From assembly GCF_002796605.1 (NCBI RefSeq), contig NZ_CP024923.1, positions 558,001 to 622,000 on the forward strand: a stretch of DNA of 64,000 bases, read 5' to 3'. Below the pieces are notes generated by a model that saw nothing but the letters and a program-made list of their open reading frames with translations, had not been told where the DNA came from and searched no databases. This document shows positions 45,412 through 54,517 of this stretch, piece by piece; the first letter of the stretch is position 1, and the number at the start of each line of letters is the position of its first letter. The stretch comes from Sphingomonas psychrotolerans (GTDB lineage Bacteria > Pseudomonadota > Alphaproteobacteria > Sphingomonadales > Sphingomonadaceae). The position numbers and the translations under genes are program-made.

Positions 45412-45888
45412 ATGATCAAGAAAATCCTGGCAGCAGGCGCTTTTGCAGCGTCCGCCGTGTTCCTGGTGCCCTTGGCATCGGCGCAGACTTTCTCGCCAAA
45501 CGGCCCCTTCACCCTGACCAGTATCGCCTCGATCACTTTCAACAATGGGCTCACCCTTACCTGCAATAGTCTGAACGGCATCGGGTCGGTCTCGGGCGGC
45601 GCGGCCAGCGTGAGCTCGATCACCGTCTCCGGCGGGGGGTGCGGGGTGGTCTTCACGGGCACACCTTATGTGATCAGTTCGTCCTCGCCGACCTCGATCA
45701 CGCTGAACGGGATCGTCATCTCCTCATGGATAGGAGGGTGCGCGGGCAGCCTGACTGGAGATTACGACCAGTCGACAGGGGTTATCACCTTCCGCGGCGC
45801 CACGATCCCGTCGACCACCTACAGCAATCCTTGTCGCCTGTACGGCAGGGTCCAGCTTTCGCCCGCAGTGATCTTCACCATCCCGTGA
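45412..45888 (+). CDS. Secreted PraB-like protein, copy 1
   Basis: 158 residues. Signal peptide MIKKILAAGAFAASAVFLVPLASAQ, mature part starting TFSPNG, rich in Ser, Thr and Gly, with spaced cysteines (LTCNSL, GGGCGVV, GGCAGSL, NPCRLYG). This fits the secreted 'protein activator of alkane oxidation' PraB-like family, which I assign from overall pattern. Very close to the next gene (MIKKILAAGA start, TFSPNG, GTPY, IPST, NPCR). It lies upstream of fadE, which supports a hydrocarbon or lipid role. ATG 45412. Confidence 0.72.
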   Translation: MIKKILAAGAFAASAVFLVPLASAQTFSPNGPFTLTSIASITFNNGLTLTCNSLNGIGSVSGGAASVSSITVSGGGCGVVFTGTPYVISSSSPTSITLNGIVISSWIGGCAGSLTGDYDQSTGVITFRGATIPSTTYSNPCRLYGRVQLSPAVIFTIP

Positions 45889-45966
45889 TCCATTTGTCCG
45901 CTGCTTTGACCTGTATTTCGCGCGACATCCCCCCGGTCCCGCTCCGTCCGCGTCGATTGTAGTGGG

Positions 45967-45988
45967 GGAGGCAGGGTGTGCCGCCTCC
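45967..45988 (+). promoter_or_regulatory. Leader hairpin of the second PraB-like gene
   Basis: GGAGGC and GCCTCC, 6-bp stem with a 10-nt loop, about 42 bp before the ATG. Equivalent to the element before copy 1. Confidence 0.45.
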
Positions 45989-46030
45989 GAACGGGCAGTC
46001 CAATGCCTATAAAAACAGAGGAGAGGAATA

Positions 46031-46507
46031 ATGATCAAGAAAATCCTGGCAGCAGGCGCGCTTGTCGCATCGGTCGCATTCATTGCGCCCCAGGCATCGG
46101 CGCAGACCTTCTCGCCGAATGGCGCCGTCAGCTTGGCCAGTATCGGCAACATCACCGTCAGCAAGGGGATCACCCTCAGTTGCGGTCTCGCCGGCACCGG
46201 CTCGGTCTCGAGCGGCGCGTTGAGCGTGAGCTCGATCACCCTCAGTGGCGGTTTGTGCCCTTCGGTAACGTTCTCGGGCACCCCCTATACGGTCACTTCG
46301 GGCTCGCTCACGGCTGTCACGCTGAACGGCGTCGTCGTCACGGCAATTACCGGAAACTGCGCGGGCACCCTGACCGGGGCGTACAACCAGGCTACCGGGG
46401 TGATCACCTACGCCAACGCCACGATCCCGTCGACCTCTGGCGGCAGCCCTTGCCGCGTCACGGGCCGCGTCCAGGTCTCGCCGACGGTGACCTTCACTAT
46501 CCCCTGA
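46031..46507 (+). CDS. Secreted PraB-like protein, copy 2
   Basis: 158 residues, same length as copy 1. Signal peptide MIKKILAAGALVASVAFIAPQASAQ and mature TFSPNG start. The mature parts have diverged (for example TLSCGLAGTGSVSSGALSVSSITLS here), while the Cys positions, the GTPY motif and the closing IPSTSGGSPCRVTGRVQ are kept. ATG 46031 with a GAGAGGA site. Probably extracellular or surface-associated. It ends at a hairpin terminator, so it is not in the fadE operon transcript. Confidence 0.72.
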   Translation: MIKKILAAGALVASVAFIAPQASAQTFSPNGAVSLASIGNITVSKGITLSCGLAGTGSVSSGALSVSSITLSGGLCPSVTFSGTPYTVTSGSLTAVTLNGVVVTAITGNCAGTLTGAYNQATGVITYANATIPSTSGGSPCRVTGRVQVSPTVTFTIP

Positions 46508-46517
46508 TGCGTATCCG

Positions 46518-46544
46518 GGGCCGGGCGGCAGTGCCGTCCGGCCC
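46518..46544 (+). terminator. Terminator hairpin after the second PraB-like gene
   Basis: GGGCCGGGCGGC and GCCGTCCGGCCC pair over 12 bp with one G-U wobble and a 3-nt loop, 10 bp beyond the stop codon. The following TGTACTTCT is weakly U-rich. Confidence 0.65.
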
Positions 46545-46788
46545 TGTACTTCTGAGTGCGAACTCCACCGACCTTGCCGAGCGGCAATGCGCCTAACCTG
46601 TCGGTCGCCGTCTTCGACCCGACGCCGAACCTGATCCAGGCAAGGTAGCCGCTCGGCCTTCTTTACTTTTCCGCGCCCGCGCAGCCCGTCCCAGGCGGTG
46701 GCTGGCTGGTGCTGCACATCGCAGGCGCCGCGCATCGGGTATACTCCCGACGTCGCGGCGATTTTGTACCTTGACGCCGGCCAAGCAA

Positions 46789-46810
46789 TATTGACATTGA
46801 TGTCAATATC
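46789..46810. promoter_or_regulatory. Perfect palindromic operator upstream of fadE
   Basis: ATATTGACAT-TG-ATGTCAATAT has perfect 10-bp arms and a 2-bp centre, 22 bp before the fadE ATG. It is a typical TetR-family operator and nearly identical to the site before the DUF2147 gene. It likely represses the whole beta-oxidation operon when no acyl ligand is present (inference). Confidence 0.75.
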
Positions 46811-46831
46811 ACCGGCGGCTGGAGACTGGCC

Positions 46832-49327
46832 ATGGCATTCTGGATTGGCGCATTGATCGTTGCGGGCTTCGCGCTCGTCCTGTGGCAGGCACATGCCTGG
46901 CTGCATCTGATGCTGTTCGCGGCGTGGATCGGCGCCGGCTATGCCTTGGGCCTGATCGGCTGGCAGGTTGCCGCGATGCTGTCGGTCGTGCTGGTGCCTT
47001 TGCTGGTGCTGGCGCTGCATCCGGTGCGGCGCGTGCTGCTCACCGCGCCGCTACGCAACGTGTTCCGTAAGATCATGCCACGGATGAGCCCGACCGAGCA
47101 GGCGGCGATCGATGCCGGCACCGTGTGGTGGGACGCCGAATTGTTCGCGGGCAAGCCCGATTGGCGCCGGCTGCTCGCCACTCCCGCGCCGTCGCTGACC
47201 GGCGAGGAGCAGCGCTTCCTCGACGTCGAGACCGAGAAGCTCTGCGATCTCGCCAACGACTGGGAGAGCACCGCGGTGTGGCAGGACATGCCGCCCGCCG
47301 CTTGGGCCTATGCGCGCGACAAGGGCTTTCTGGGGATGATCATCCCGAAGGCCTATGGCGGGCTCGGCTTCTCCGCCTATGCGCATAGCCAGGTGATCCA
47401 GAAATTGTCGACGCGCTGCTCGGCGGCGGCGGTGTCGGTAATGGTGCCCAATTCGCTCGGGCCGGCCGAATTGCTGCTCCATTATGGCACCGACGCGCAG
47501 AAGGACCATTATCTGCCGCGGCTCGCGCGCGGCACGGAGATTCCGTGCTTCGCGTTGACCAGCCCCTATGCGGGTTCGGACGCCGCGTCGATTACCGATA
47601 CCGGGATCGTCTGCCGGGGGATGTGGCAGGGGCGCGAGACGCTCGGCTTCCGGGTGACGTGGAACAAGCGCTACATCACGCTGGCGCCGATCGCGACGGT
47701 GCTCGGGCTCGCCTTCCGGGTGCGCGATCCCGACGGACTGCTCGGCGGCGAGACGGATCTCGGGATCACCTGCGCGCTGATCCCGCACGATCATCCGGGG
47801 GTGCAGATCGGGCGGCGGCACTGGCCGCTCAATGCGGTATTCCAGAACGGCCCGACCTCGGGCGAAGACGTATTCGTGCCGATCGACATGGTAATCGGCG
47901 GGCGCGCGCAGGTCGGCGGCGGCTGGCGGATGCTGATGGAATGCCTCGCCGCGGGGCGGGCGATCTCGCTGCCTTCGTCCAATGTCGGCATGGCCAAGCT
48001 CGCGGTGGGCGGAGTGAGCGCCTATGCCGCGATCCGGCGCCAGTTCAACGTGCCGATCGGGATGTTCGAAGGCGTGCAGGAGCCGCTCGCGCGGATGGCG
48101 GGGCACCTCTACGCGATCGACGCGACGCGGCGGCTCGCGGCGAGCGCGCTCGATCAGGGCGAGAAGCCCTCGGTCGTCTCGGCGATCGCCAAATACCACG
48201 TCACCGAGCGCGCCCGGCTGATCGTCAATGACGGGATGGACCTGATCGGCGGCAAGGGCATCTGCATGGGGCCGGGCAATTTCCTCGCGCGCGCCTATCA
48301 GCAGATCCCGATCGCGATCACCGTCGAGGGCGCGAACATCATGACGCGCACGCTGATCATCTTCGGGCAGGGCGCGATCCGCTGCCACCCCTATATTCTG
48401 ACGCTGCTGCGTTCGGCGGAAGAGCCAGGCGGGGCAGGTCTCGCGCGGTTCGACCGGGCGCTGTTCGGCTATTTCGCGTTCCTGTTGCGCAATGCGGCAC
48501 GGGCGCTGGCGTTCGCGACGCCGGCGGGCGTGCTGATCCCGACACCCTCCGGCGCGGCGCCCGAGCTGGCGCTTTATTATCGCCGGGCGACCCGGCTCTC
48601 GACGGCGCTGGCGCTGGCGAGTGATGTGTCGATGGCGACGCTGGGCGGCACGCTCAAGCGGCGCGAGACGGTGACCGGACGGCTGGGCGACATCTTGTCG
48701 CAGCTGTTCATCCTCTCGGCGGTGCTCAAGCGCTTCGAGGACGAAGGTCGCCCGGCGGTGGACCTGCCCTTCGTCCACTGGGCCGCGCGCGACGCGCTGG
48801 CGCGGGCCGATACCGCCTTGCGCGAAGTGATCGCCAACCATCCGAGCCGGTTCGCGGCGATCGCGCTGCGGCTGCTGGTGCGGCCGTTCGGCGGACGGTT
48901 CTCGGCACCCGACGACCGCGCCGCCGCCGCAGTGGCGCAGCTCGTCCAGTCGCACGGGCCGGCGCGCGATCGGCTGCTCGCCGGCTCATGGACGCCGCGG
49001 ATGGAAGTCGATTCGATCGCCGCCACGCACGTCGCGTTCGAGCTTTACCCCGCGGTCGCGGCGATCGAAGCGCGGCTGCGTCCCGCGATCCGCGCCGGCA
49101 GGATTGCGCGGTTGCCGCAGAATTTCCGCGCGCTCGGCACGTGGGCGGCCGAGGTTCAGGCACAGGGATTGATCGATGGCGGCGAGCGCGAGGCGATCAC
49201 CCGCTTCGCCGAGCATGCCGATATCGCGATCCAGGTCGATGATTTCCCCTCTGATTTCGGGCTCGCCGAAGGCCTGCGCCAGCTCGACTCCAGCAAGCCG
49301 GGCGCGCTGGCGGAGGCGGCGGAATGA
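46832..49327 (+). CDS. fadE: Acyl-CoA dehydrogenase (FadE type)
   Basis: 831 residues, matching the long E. coli-type FadE (about 814). An N-terminal hydrophobic region (1-75, two to three helices) anchors it to the membrane. The dehydrogenase core includes IIPKAYGGLGFSAYAHS, CFALTSPYAGSDAASITDTG and KYHVTERARLIVNDGMDLIGGKGI, followed by the DUF1974 C-terminal domain typical of FadE. It performs the first, FAD-dependent step of beta-oxidation. First gene of a six-gene operon; ATG 46832, 22 bp after the operator palindrome. Confidence 0.95.
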   Translation: MAFWIGALIVAGFALVLWQAHAWLHLMLFAAWIGAGYALGLIGWQVAAMLSVVLVPLLVLALHPVRRVLLTAPLRNVFRKIMPRMSPTEQAAIDAGTVWWDAELFAGKPDWRRLLATPAPSLTGEEQRFLDVETEKLCDLANDWESTAVWQDMPPAAWAYARDKGFLGMIIPKAYGGLGFSAYAHSQVIQKLSTRCSAAAVSVMVPNSLGPAELLLHYGTDAQKDHYLPRLARGTEIPCFALTSPYAGSDAASITDTGIVCRGMWQGRETLGFRVTWNKRYITLAPIATVLGLAFRVRDPDGLLGGETDLGITCALIPHDHPGVQIGRRHWPLNAVFQNGPTSGEDVFVPIDMVIGGRAQVGGGWRMLMECLAAGRAISLPSSNVGMAKLAVGGVSAYAAIRRQFNVPIGMFEGVQEPLARMAGHLYAIDATRRLAASALDQGEKPSVVSAIAKYHVTERARLIVNDGMDLIGGKGICMGPGNFLARAYQQIPIAITVEGANIMTRTLIIFGQGAIRCHPYILTLLRSAEEPGGAGLARFDRALFGYFAFLLRNAARALAFATPAGVLIPTPSGAAPELALYYRRATRLSTALALASDVSMATLGGTLKRRETVTGRLGDILSQLFILSAVLKRFEDEGRPAVDLPFVHWAARDALARADTALREVIANHPSRFAAIALRLLVRPFGGRFSAPDDRAAAAVAQLVQSHGPARDRLLAGSWTPRMEVDSIAATHVAFELYPAVAAIEARLRPAIRAGRIARLPQNFRALGTWAAEVQAQGLIDGGEREAITRFAEHADIAIQVDDFPSDFGLAEGLRQLDSSKPGALAEAAE

Positions 49328-50619
49328 GCGATCGTTATCTCGACTTCGCCAATTCCGGGGTCGGGCATTGGCTGACCGGCGCACTCGGGCTGCCGCAGCC
49401 GGTGCCGATCGATCGCGATCCGGTGCGCCTGGCCAGATCGGCGCTGGTCGCCGATGCCGGGGGCGGTCGGCTGGGCGGGCTGCTGACGCGCGAGCTCGAA
49501 CGGCTCGGCGTGGCGCGCGCCGTAGAGGCGGGCGCCGATGCGCTGATCGTCGATGCCACCGGCTGTGCGACGGTCGCGGGGACCGGCGAACTATACCGCA
49601 TCTTCCACGACAGCCTGCGCGGGGTGCGGCCCAATGGCCGTATCGTGCTGCTCGCGCACGATCCTGCTCAGGCGCCGAATGAAGAGGCGGCGGCGATCTG
49701 GCGCGGGCTCGAGGGCTTCCTGCGCTCGCTCGCCAAGGAGGCGCGAAGGGCGATCGCGGCGCAACTGGTCTATGTGCCGGTCGAAGGCGAGCCGGCGCTG
49801 GGAAGCACGCTCGGTTTCCTGCTTTCGGGGCGCTCGGCCTATGCCTCGGGGCAGGCGATCCGTGTCGGCGTGGCGGCGGTGGGGCCGACCGGTCAAAAAA
49901 GGACTGTGCTCGTCACCGGCGCCTCGCGCGGGATCGGCGCGGCGATCGCCGAGAGCTTCGCGCGGGCCGGCGCGCATGTCGTGGGGCTCGATATGCCCGG
50001 GGCGCAGGAGGCGCTCGCCGAACAGGCGGTCCGGCTCGGCGGCAGCGCGCTCGCGCTCGACATCACCGCGCCCGACGCGCCGGGACGGATCGTCGAGGAT
50101 GCGCGGGCGAGGGGCGGATATGACGTGATCGTCCACAATGCCGGGATCACCCGCGACAAGACGATCGCGCGGATGGACGCGGACCGCTGGAATGCGGTGA
50201 TGGAAGTGAACCTCGCCGCGCCGATGCGCGTCACCGCCGCTTTGCTTGATGCCGGGCAGATACGCGGCGGCGGGCGGATCGTCGCGGTCTCTTCGCTGAG
50301 CGGGATCGCGGGCAATGTCGGCCAGACCAATTATGCCTTTTCGAAGGCCGGGGTGATCGGCTGGATCCAGCGGCTCGCACGCGAAGTGGCGCCCGCGGGG
50401 ATCACCGCCAACGCCGTCGCGCCGGGGTTCATCGAGACGCAGATGACCGCCGCGGTGCCGTTCACGATCCGCCAGGCGGGGCGGCGGATGAACTCGATGG
50501 GGCAGGGCGGCCAGCCCGAGGACGTCGCCGAGACGATCGGCTGGCTCGCCGATCCGGGCAGCGCGGGCATCTCGGGCGAGATCGTCCGCGTCTGCGGCCA
50601 GAGCCTGTTGGGGGCTTGA
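49324..50619 (+). CDS. 3-oxoacyl-(ACP/CoA) reductase, FabG4-like long form
   Basis: 431 residues. The N-terminal 190 residues form a non-catalytic flavodoxin/Rossmann-like domain. The C-terminal SDR domain carries VLVTGASRGIGAAIAESFARAG, IVHNAGITRD, VSSLSGIAGN and the catalytic YAFSK (Tyr, Lys). This is the FabG4-type (HMW FabG) layout, which can act on 3-hydroxyacyl-CoA. ATG overlaps the fadE stop (ATGA). It probably supplies the 3-hydroxyacyl-CoA dehydrogenation step in the operon, which otherwise has no FadB. Confidence 0.92.
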   Translation: MSDRYLDFANSGVGHWLTGALGLPQPVPIDRDPVRLARSALVADAGGGRLGGLLTRELERLGVARAVEAGADALIVDATGCATVAGTGELYRIFHDSLRGVRPNGRIVLLAHDPAQAPNEEAAAIWRGLEGFLRSLAKEARRAIAAQLVYVPVEGEPALGSTLGFLLSGRSAYASGQAIRVGVAAVGPTGQKRTVLVTGASRGIGAAIAESFARAGAHVVGLDMPGAQEALAEQAVRLGGSALALDITAPDAPGRIVEDARARGGYDVIVHNAGITRDKTIARMDADRWNAVMEVNLAAPMRVTAALLDAGQIRGGGRIVAVSSLSGIAGNVGQTNYAFSKAGVIGWIQRLAREVAPAGITANAVAPGFIETQMTAAVPFTIRQAGRRMNSMGQGGQPEDVAETIGWLADPGSAGISGEIVRVCGQSLLGA

Positions 50620-51527
50620 GCGCGGTGGGCGAAACGCTGATCGTCGAGCGTCCATCCTCGCCGGGTGCGGTGCTGCTGGCGGGCCTTGCGACGCTAGCGA
50701 AATCGGCGTCGAAGCATCCGGTGTTGCCGGACGTGCGGCTGGTTCGTCCCGATCTGGCGATAGAAGCCGCGCCGCTGGCCGAGTATCGCGCCCTGTGCGG
50801 GTTCGACGAAGCGCAGGGCATGCCCCCAACCTGGCCGCATCTGCTCGCATTCCCGCTCCATCTCGCGCTGATGATGCGACGCGATTTTCCGTATCCGCTG
50901 GCGGGAACGGTCCATATCGCCAATCGCATCGTCCAGCAGGGCCGGCTGAACATCGGTGACCGGTTGACCGTCTCGGCGGAATTCGGCGGGTTCCAGTCGC
51001 ACCCGCGTGGTCAGGCATTCACGATCCGCGCCGAAGCGCAGCGCGGCGGCACGACGGTGTGGCGGAGCGAGAGCGTGTATCTGCGGCGCGGTACGCCCTC
51101 TGCGCTCGGCAGCCTGGTCGCGGCCTTGTCCGACGAGGATGCAGCGACGACTCAGGCGGGGACCGAGGCGATCGCGCGCGCAGTGGCGCCGCGTTACGCG
51201 CATCTCTCGGGCGACCGTAACCCGATCCACATGTCGTGGCTCGGCGCGCGGCTGTTCGGCTTCAAGCGACCGATCGCGCATGGGATGTGGACCAAAGCGC
51301 GGGCGCTGGCGCGGGTGCTCCCCGCAGCGCCGAACGAGCAGATCATGATCGACGTCGCGTTCCGGGCGCCGATACTGCTGCCCGGGCACGTGACTCATTT
51401 CGCCGATCGCTTGGACGGCGGCACTGCCTTTGCGGTGCGCGACGGCGCCGGGAAACGGCTCCATCTGGTCGGCCGGCTCGGCCGCGATCTCGTCTTCGAA
51501 AAGGAAGTACATGCTCAGCATCAGTGA
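50616..51527 (+). CDS. MaoC-like acyl-CoA hydratase
   Basis: 303 residues with a hot-dog MaoC hydratase domain: ATHLSG-like YAHLSGDRNPIHMSWLGARLFGFKRPIAHGMW holds the catalytic Asp and His. It hydrates enoyl-CoA. The frame starts at a TTG overlapping the previous stop (50616-50619). GTG at 50625 is an alternative. It supplies the enoyl-CoA hydratase step between fadE and the reductase, and its 3' end overlaps the thiolase gene by 17 bp. Confidence 0.9.
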   Translation: MSAVGETLIVERPSSPGAVLLAGLATLAKSASKHPVLPDVRLVRPDLAIEAAPLAEYRALCGFDEAQGMPPTWPHLLAFPLHLALMMRRDFPYPLAGTVHIANRIVQQGRLNIGDRLTVSAEFGGFQSHPRGQAFTIRAEAQRGGTTVWRSESVYLRRGTPSALGSLVAALSDEDAATTQAGTEAIARAVAPRYAHLSGDRNPIHMSWLGARLFGFKRPIAHGMWTKARALARVLPAAPNEQIMIDVAFRAPILLPGHVTHFADRLDGGTAFAVRDGAGKRLHLVGRLGRDLVFEKEVHAQHQ

Positions 51528-52797
51528 ACCGCGCCGGGTCGCGATCCTCGGCGGCAGCCGGATCCCCTTCGCGCGCTCGAACACCGCTTATGCCCAGGCC
51601 TCGAACCAGGACATGCTCACCGCCGCGCTGCAGGCGCTGGTCGACCGGTTCGGGCTTGCCGGGGCGCGGCTGGGCGAAGTCGCCGCAGGCGCCGTGCTCA
51701 AGCAGGCGCGCGACATCAACCTGACCCGCGAGGCGGTGCTCTCGACCAGCCTCTCGCCCGAGACGCCGGCTTATGACCTCCAGCAAGCATGCGGCACCGG
51801 GCTCGAGGCGGCGATTCTCGTCGCCAACAAGATCGCGCTCGGTCAGATCGACGTGGGCATCGCCGGCGGCGCCGACACTACGTCGGACCCGCCGATCGCG
51901 GTCAATGAAGGCTTCCGCCAGGCGCTGCTCGCCGCCAATCGCGCCAAAACCACGGGCGCGCGGCTCAAGGCACTGGTCAAGGTCCGGCCGGGAATGCTGT
52001 TCAAACCCGAACTGCCACGCAACGCCGAGCCGCGCACCGGGCTGTCGATGGGCGAGCATTGCGAGCTGATGGCCAAACGCTGGGGGATTTCGCGCGCCGA
52101 TCAGGACGCGCTGGCGGTGCGCAGCCACCATAATATGGCGGCCGCCTATGATCGCGGCGACTTCGACAATCTGATCGTGCCTTGGCGCGGGCTGGCGCGC
52201 GACAACAATCTCCGCTCCGACAGCAGCATCGACAAGCTCGCCAGGCTCAAGCCGGTGTTCGATCGCGAGCAAGGCACGCTCACCGCGGGCAATTCGACCC
52301 CGCTGACCGACGGTGCGGCGGTGGTGCTCCTCGCTAGCGAGGAATGGGCGCAGGCGCGGGGCCTGCCGATCCTCGCCTATCTGCGCGCGGGCGAAGCCGC
52401 GGCGGTCGATTTCGTGAGCGGTGCCGAAGGGCTGTTGATGGCGCCGGCTTATGCCGTGCCGCGGATGCTCGACAAGCTCGGCATCAGGCTCCAGGATTTC
52501 GATTTTTACGAGCTGCACGAGGCGTTCGCAGCGCAGGTATTGTGCACGCTGGCGGCATGGGAGGACCCGGAATTCGCGCGCGAGCGGCTGGGCCGCGATA
52601 CGCCGCCGGGGTCGATCGATCGCGTGAAGCTCAACGTCAACGGCAGTTCGCTTGCGGCGGGCCATCCGTTCGCGGCGACCGGCGGGCGGATTCTCGCCAA
52701 TCTGGCGCAGATGATCGACAAAAACGGCGGCGGGCGCGGGCTGATCTCGATCTGTGCGGCGGGAGGGCAGGGCGTGGTCGCGGTGGTCGAGAAATGA
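51511..52797 (+). CDS. Acetyl-CoA acyltransferase (thiolase, FadI/FadA type)
   Basis: 428 residues. Thiolase with the acyl-binding Cys in DLQQACGTGLEAAI, ELHEAFAAQV (catalytic base region), NVNGSSLAAGHPFAATGGR (His) and ISICAAGGQGVVAVV (second Cys). It cleaves 3-ketoacyl-CoA to acetyl-CoA plus shortened acyl-CoA. ATG 51511, preceded by an AAGGAAG site inside the MaoC gene. Stop overlaps the fadD ATG (ATGA). Confidence 0.94.
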   Translation: MLSISEPRRVAILGGSRIPFARSNTAYAQASNQDMLTAALQALVDRFGLAGARLGEVAAGAVLKQARDINLTREAVLSTSLSPETPAYDLQQACGTGLEAAILVANKIALGQIDVGIAGGADTTSDPPIAVNEGFRQALLAANRAKTTGARLKALVKVRPGMLFKPELPRNAEPRTGLSMGEHCELMAKRWGISRADQDALAVRSHHNMAAAYDRGDFDNLIVPWRGLARDNNLRSDSSIDKLARLKPVFDREQGTLTAGNSTPLTDGAAVVLLASEEWAQARGLPILAYLRAGEAAAVDFVSGAEGLLMAPAYAVPRMLDKLGIRLQDFDFYELHEAFAAQVLCTLAAWEDPEFARERLGRDTPPGSIDRVKLNVNGSSLAAGHPFAATGGRILANLAQMIDKNGGGRGLISICAAGGQGVVAVVEK

Positions 52798-53687
52798 GTT
52801 CCGTGCCGGTCCCGCAGGACGACGCGGATCGGCTTTGGGCCGAGCGCTTCTGGACGCGCTTCTACCGTCCCGGCGTTCCCGCAACCATCGACGCCGAGCT
52901 CGATTCGGCGGGGACGATGGCCGACCTCTTCGAACGCGACGCGCTGCGCTATGCTGAACGCGTCGGGTTCGTCAGCCTCGGCAGCGGGCGGACCTATGGC
53001 GCGATGCTGGACGACGCCAAGGCCTTCGCGGCATGGCTGCAGAGCATGGGCGTACAAAAGGGCGACCGCGTCGCGCTGATGATGCCCAATTGCCTGCAGT
53101 ATCCGGCGGCGTTGTTCGGCACGTTGTTCGCCGGCGCGGTGGTGGTCAACGTCAACCCGCTCTACACCGCGCCCGAGCTGGCGCACCAATTGCGCGACAG
53201 CGGCGCGGTGGTGCTGGTGGTGATGGACATGTTCGCCGCGACCTTCGCGTCGGTCCGCGAACAGACCGCGGTGCGCCAAGTCGTGGTGGCGTCGATGGGC
53301 GACATGCTCGGCACGCTCAAGGGGCCGGCGATCGGGCTCATGCTGCGCTTCGCCGGGCAGAAGCCGGCGCCGTGGCCGAAAGGCGGCATGCACCGGTGGA
53401 AGCAGGTGATGCGCCGCGCGCGCCGGCTGACGTTCTGCCGCCCCGAGGTCGCGCAGGGCGACCTCGCCTTCCTGCAATATACCGGGGGGACTTCGGGCGT
53501 GGCCAAGGGCGCGATGCTCACGCATCGCAACGTCGTCGCCAATGTGCTGCAGGGCCGCGCCTGGGTGCTCAGCCAGATCCATGACGATGAGGTGCTGACC
53601 AACGTCACACTGCTGCCGCTCTACCATATCTTCTCGCTGACCGCGAACCTGCTGATGTTCATGGGGTGGGCGGACGCAACATCCTGA
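52794..53687 (+). pseudogene. fadD: fadD acyl-CoA ligase, N-terminal part (frameshifted)
   Basis: 297 residues in this frame: DLFERDALRYAERVGFVSLGSGRTY, the AMP-binding P-loop FLQYTGGTSGVAKGAMLTH, then it shifts and ends at MGWADATS. The homologous continuation (VGGRNILIANPRD...) follows directly in the +1-shifted frame, as if one G were missing from the run at 53663-53666. This half lacks the C-terminal adenylating and thioesterifying motifs. ATG overlaps the thiolase stop. The enzyme normally activates long-chain fatty acids to acyl-CoA. As written, the gene cannot make a full enzyme. Confidence 0.85.
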
Positions 53688-54517
53688 TCGCTAATCCGCG
53701 GGATACGAAGCGGGTGAGCTGGATCCTCAAGAAGGAGCGATTCACCGGGATGGCCGGGGTGAACACCTTGTTCGCCAGCCTGCTCGACGATCCCGATTTC
53801 CGTACTCGCGATTTCTCGGCGCTGCGGCTCACTATCGCCGGGGGCATGGCGACGCATGCCGAAGTCGCGGCGCGGTGGGAAGCGGTCACCGGCAAGCCGC
53901 TGGTCGAGGGCTATGGCCTCACCGAATGCGCGCCGGTGGTGTGCATCCGCCCTGTCGATTTCTCGGCGTCGGGGGTGATGGGCTATACCGGCACCGTCGG
54001 CCTGCCGGTGCCCTCGACCCAAGTGCGGATGCGCCGCGCCGACGGCAGCTGGGCGGGGCTGGACGAGCCTGGCGAGCTGTGCGTGCGCGGGCCGCAAGTG
54101 ATGCAGGGCTATTGGGGGCATCCCGAGGAGAGCGCTGTGGCATTGTCCGACGACGGTTGGTTCGCCACGGGCGATGTCGGGGTGATGGGGGAGGATGGCG
54201 AAGTGCGGCTGATCGATCGGATCAAGGACATGATCCTCGTCTCGGGCTTCAACGTCTATCCCGCCGAGGTGGAGGCAGTGATCGCCACCCACCCGGACGT
54301 GGCCGAGGTGGCGGTGATCGGCATTCCCGATCCGGTGAAAGGCGAGCGGATCAAGGCAGTCGTGTATCCGCGCGGGGCGGGGCTTTCGAGCGAAGCGGTG
54401 CGCGCGCACTGCCGGGCGCAGCTGACCGGGTATAAGGTGCCCTCGATCGTCGAGCTTCGCGACACGCCGCTGCCCAAGAGCAATGTCGGCAAGATCCTGC
54501 GGCGGGAGCTGCGCTGA
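53666..54517 (+). pseudogene. fadD: fadD acyl-CoA ligase, C-terminal part (frameshifted)
   Basis: 283 residues of the same gene in the shifted frame: VEGYGLTECAPVVC (adenylation motif), GELCVRGPQVMQGYWGHPEESA, WFATGDVGVMGEDGEVRLIDRIKDMILVSGFNVYP and the closing PKSNVGKILRRELR with the catalytic Lys. This fragment lacks the substrate-binding half. The start given (53666) is the nominal open frame, not a real initiation site. Rejoined, the two halves give about 574 residues, close to the family length. Confidence 0.85.

Larger units (their letters stand above)
45294..46507 (+). repeat. Tandem duplication of a promoter-leader-gene unit
   Basis: Two units, 45294-45888 and 45906-46507, each begin with TTGACCTGTATTTCGCGCGAC, contain a GGAGGC/GCCTCC leader hairpin, and encode a 158-residue PraB-like protein. 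The spacing from the TTGACC to the ATG is 118 and 125 bp. The 5' element conservation suggests that both copies kept their control region. No direct-repeat mobility features were seen. Confidence 0.75.
46508..46831. other. Intergenic region (324 bp) before fadE
   Basis: No gene is visible here. It contains the terminator after the second PraB-like gene near its left end and the perfect 22-bp palindrome 22 bp before the fadE ATG at its right end. Between them I see no further organised signal. The fadE promoter must lie here. Confidence 0.6.

Noticed and set aside
45294..46030. Possible CRISPR or satellite array from the repeated leader
   Set aside because: There are only two copies, each attached to a homologous gene, and no spacer pattern; it is a gene duplication.
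53663..53666. Programmed ribosomal frameshift in fadD
   Set aside because: The G run is short, there is no slippery heptamer with a downstream structure that I can see, and FadD is not known to use frameshifting.
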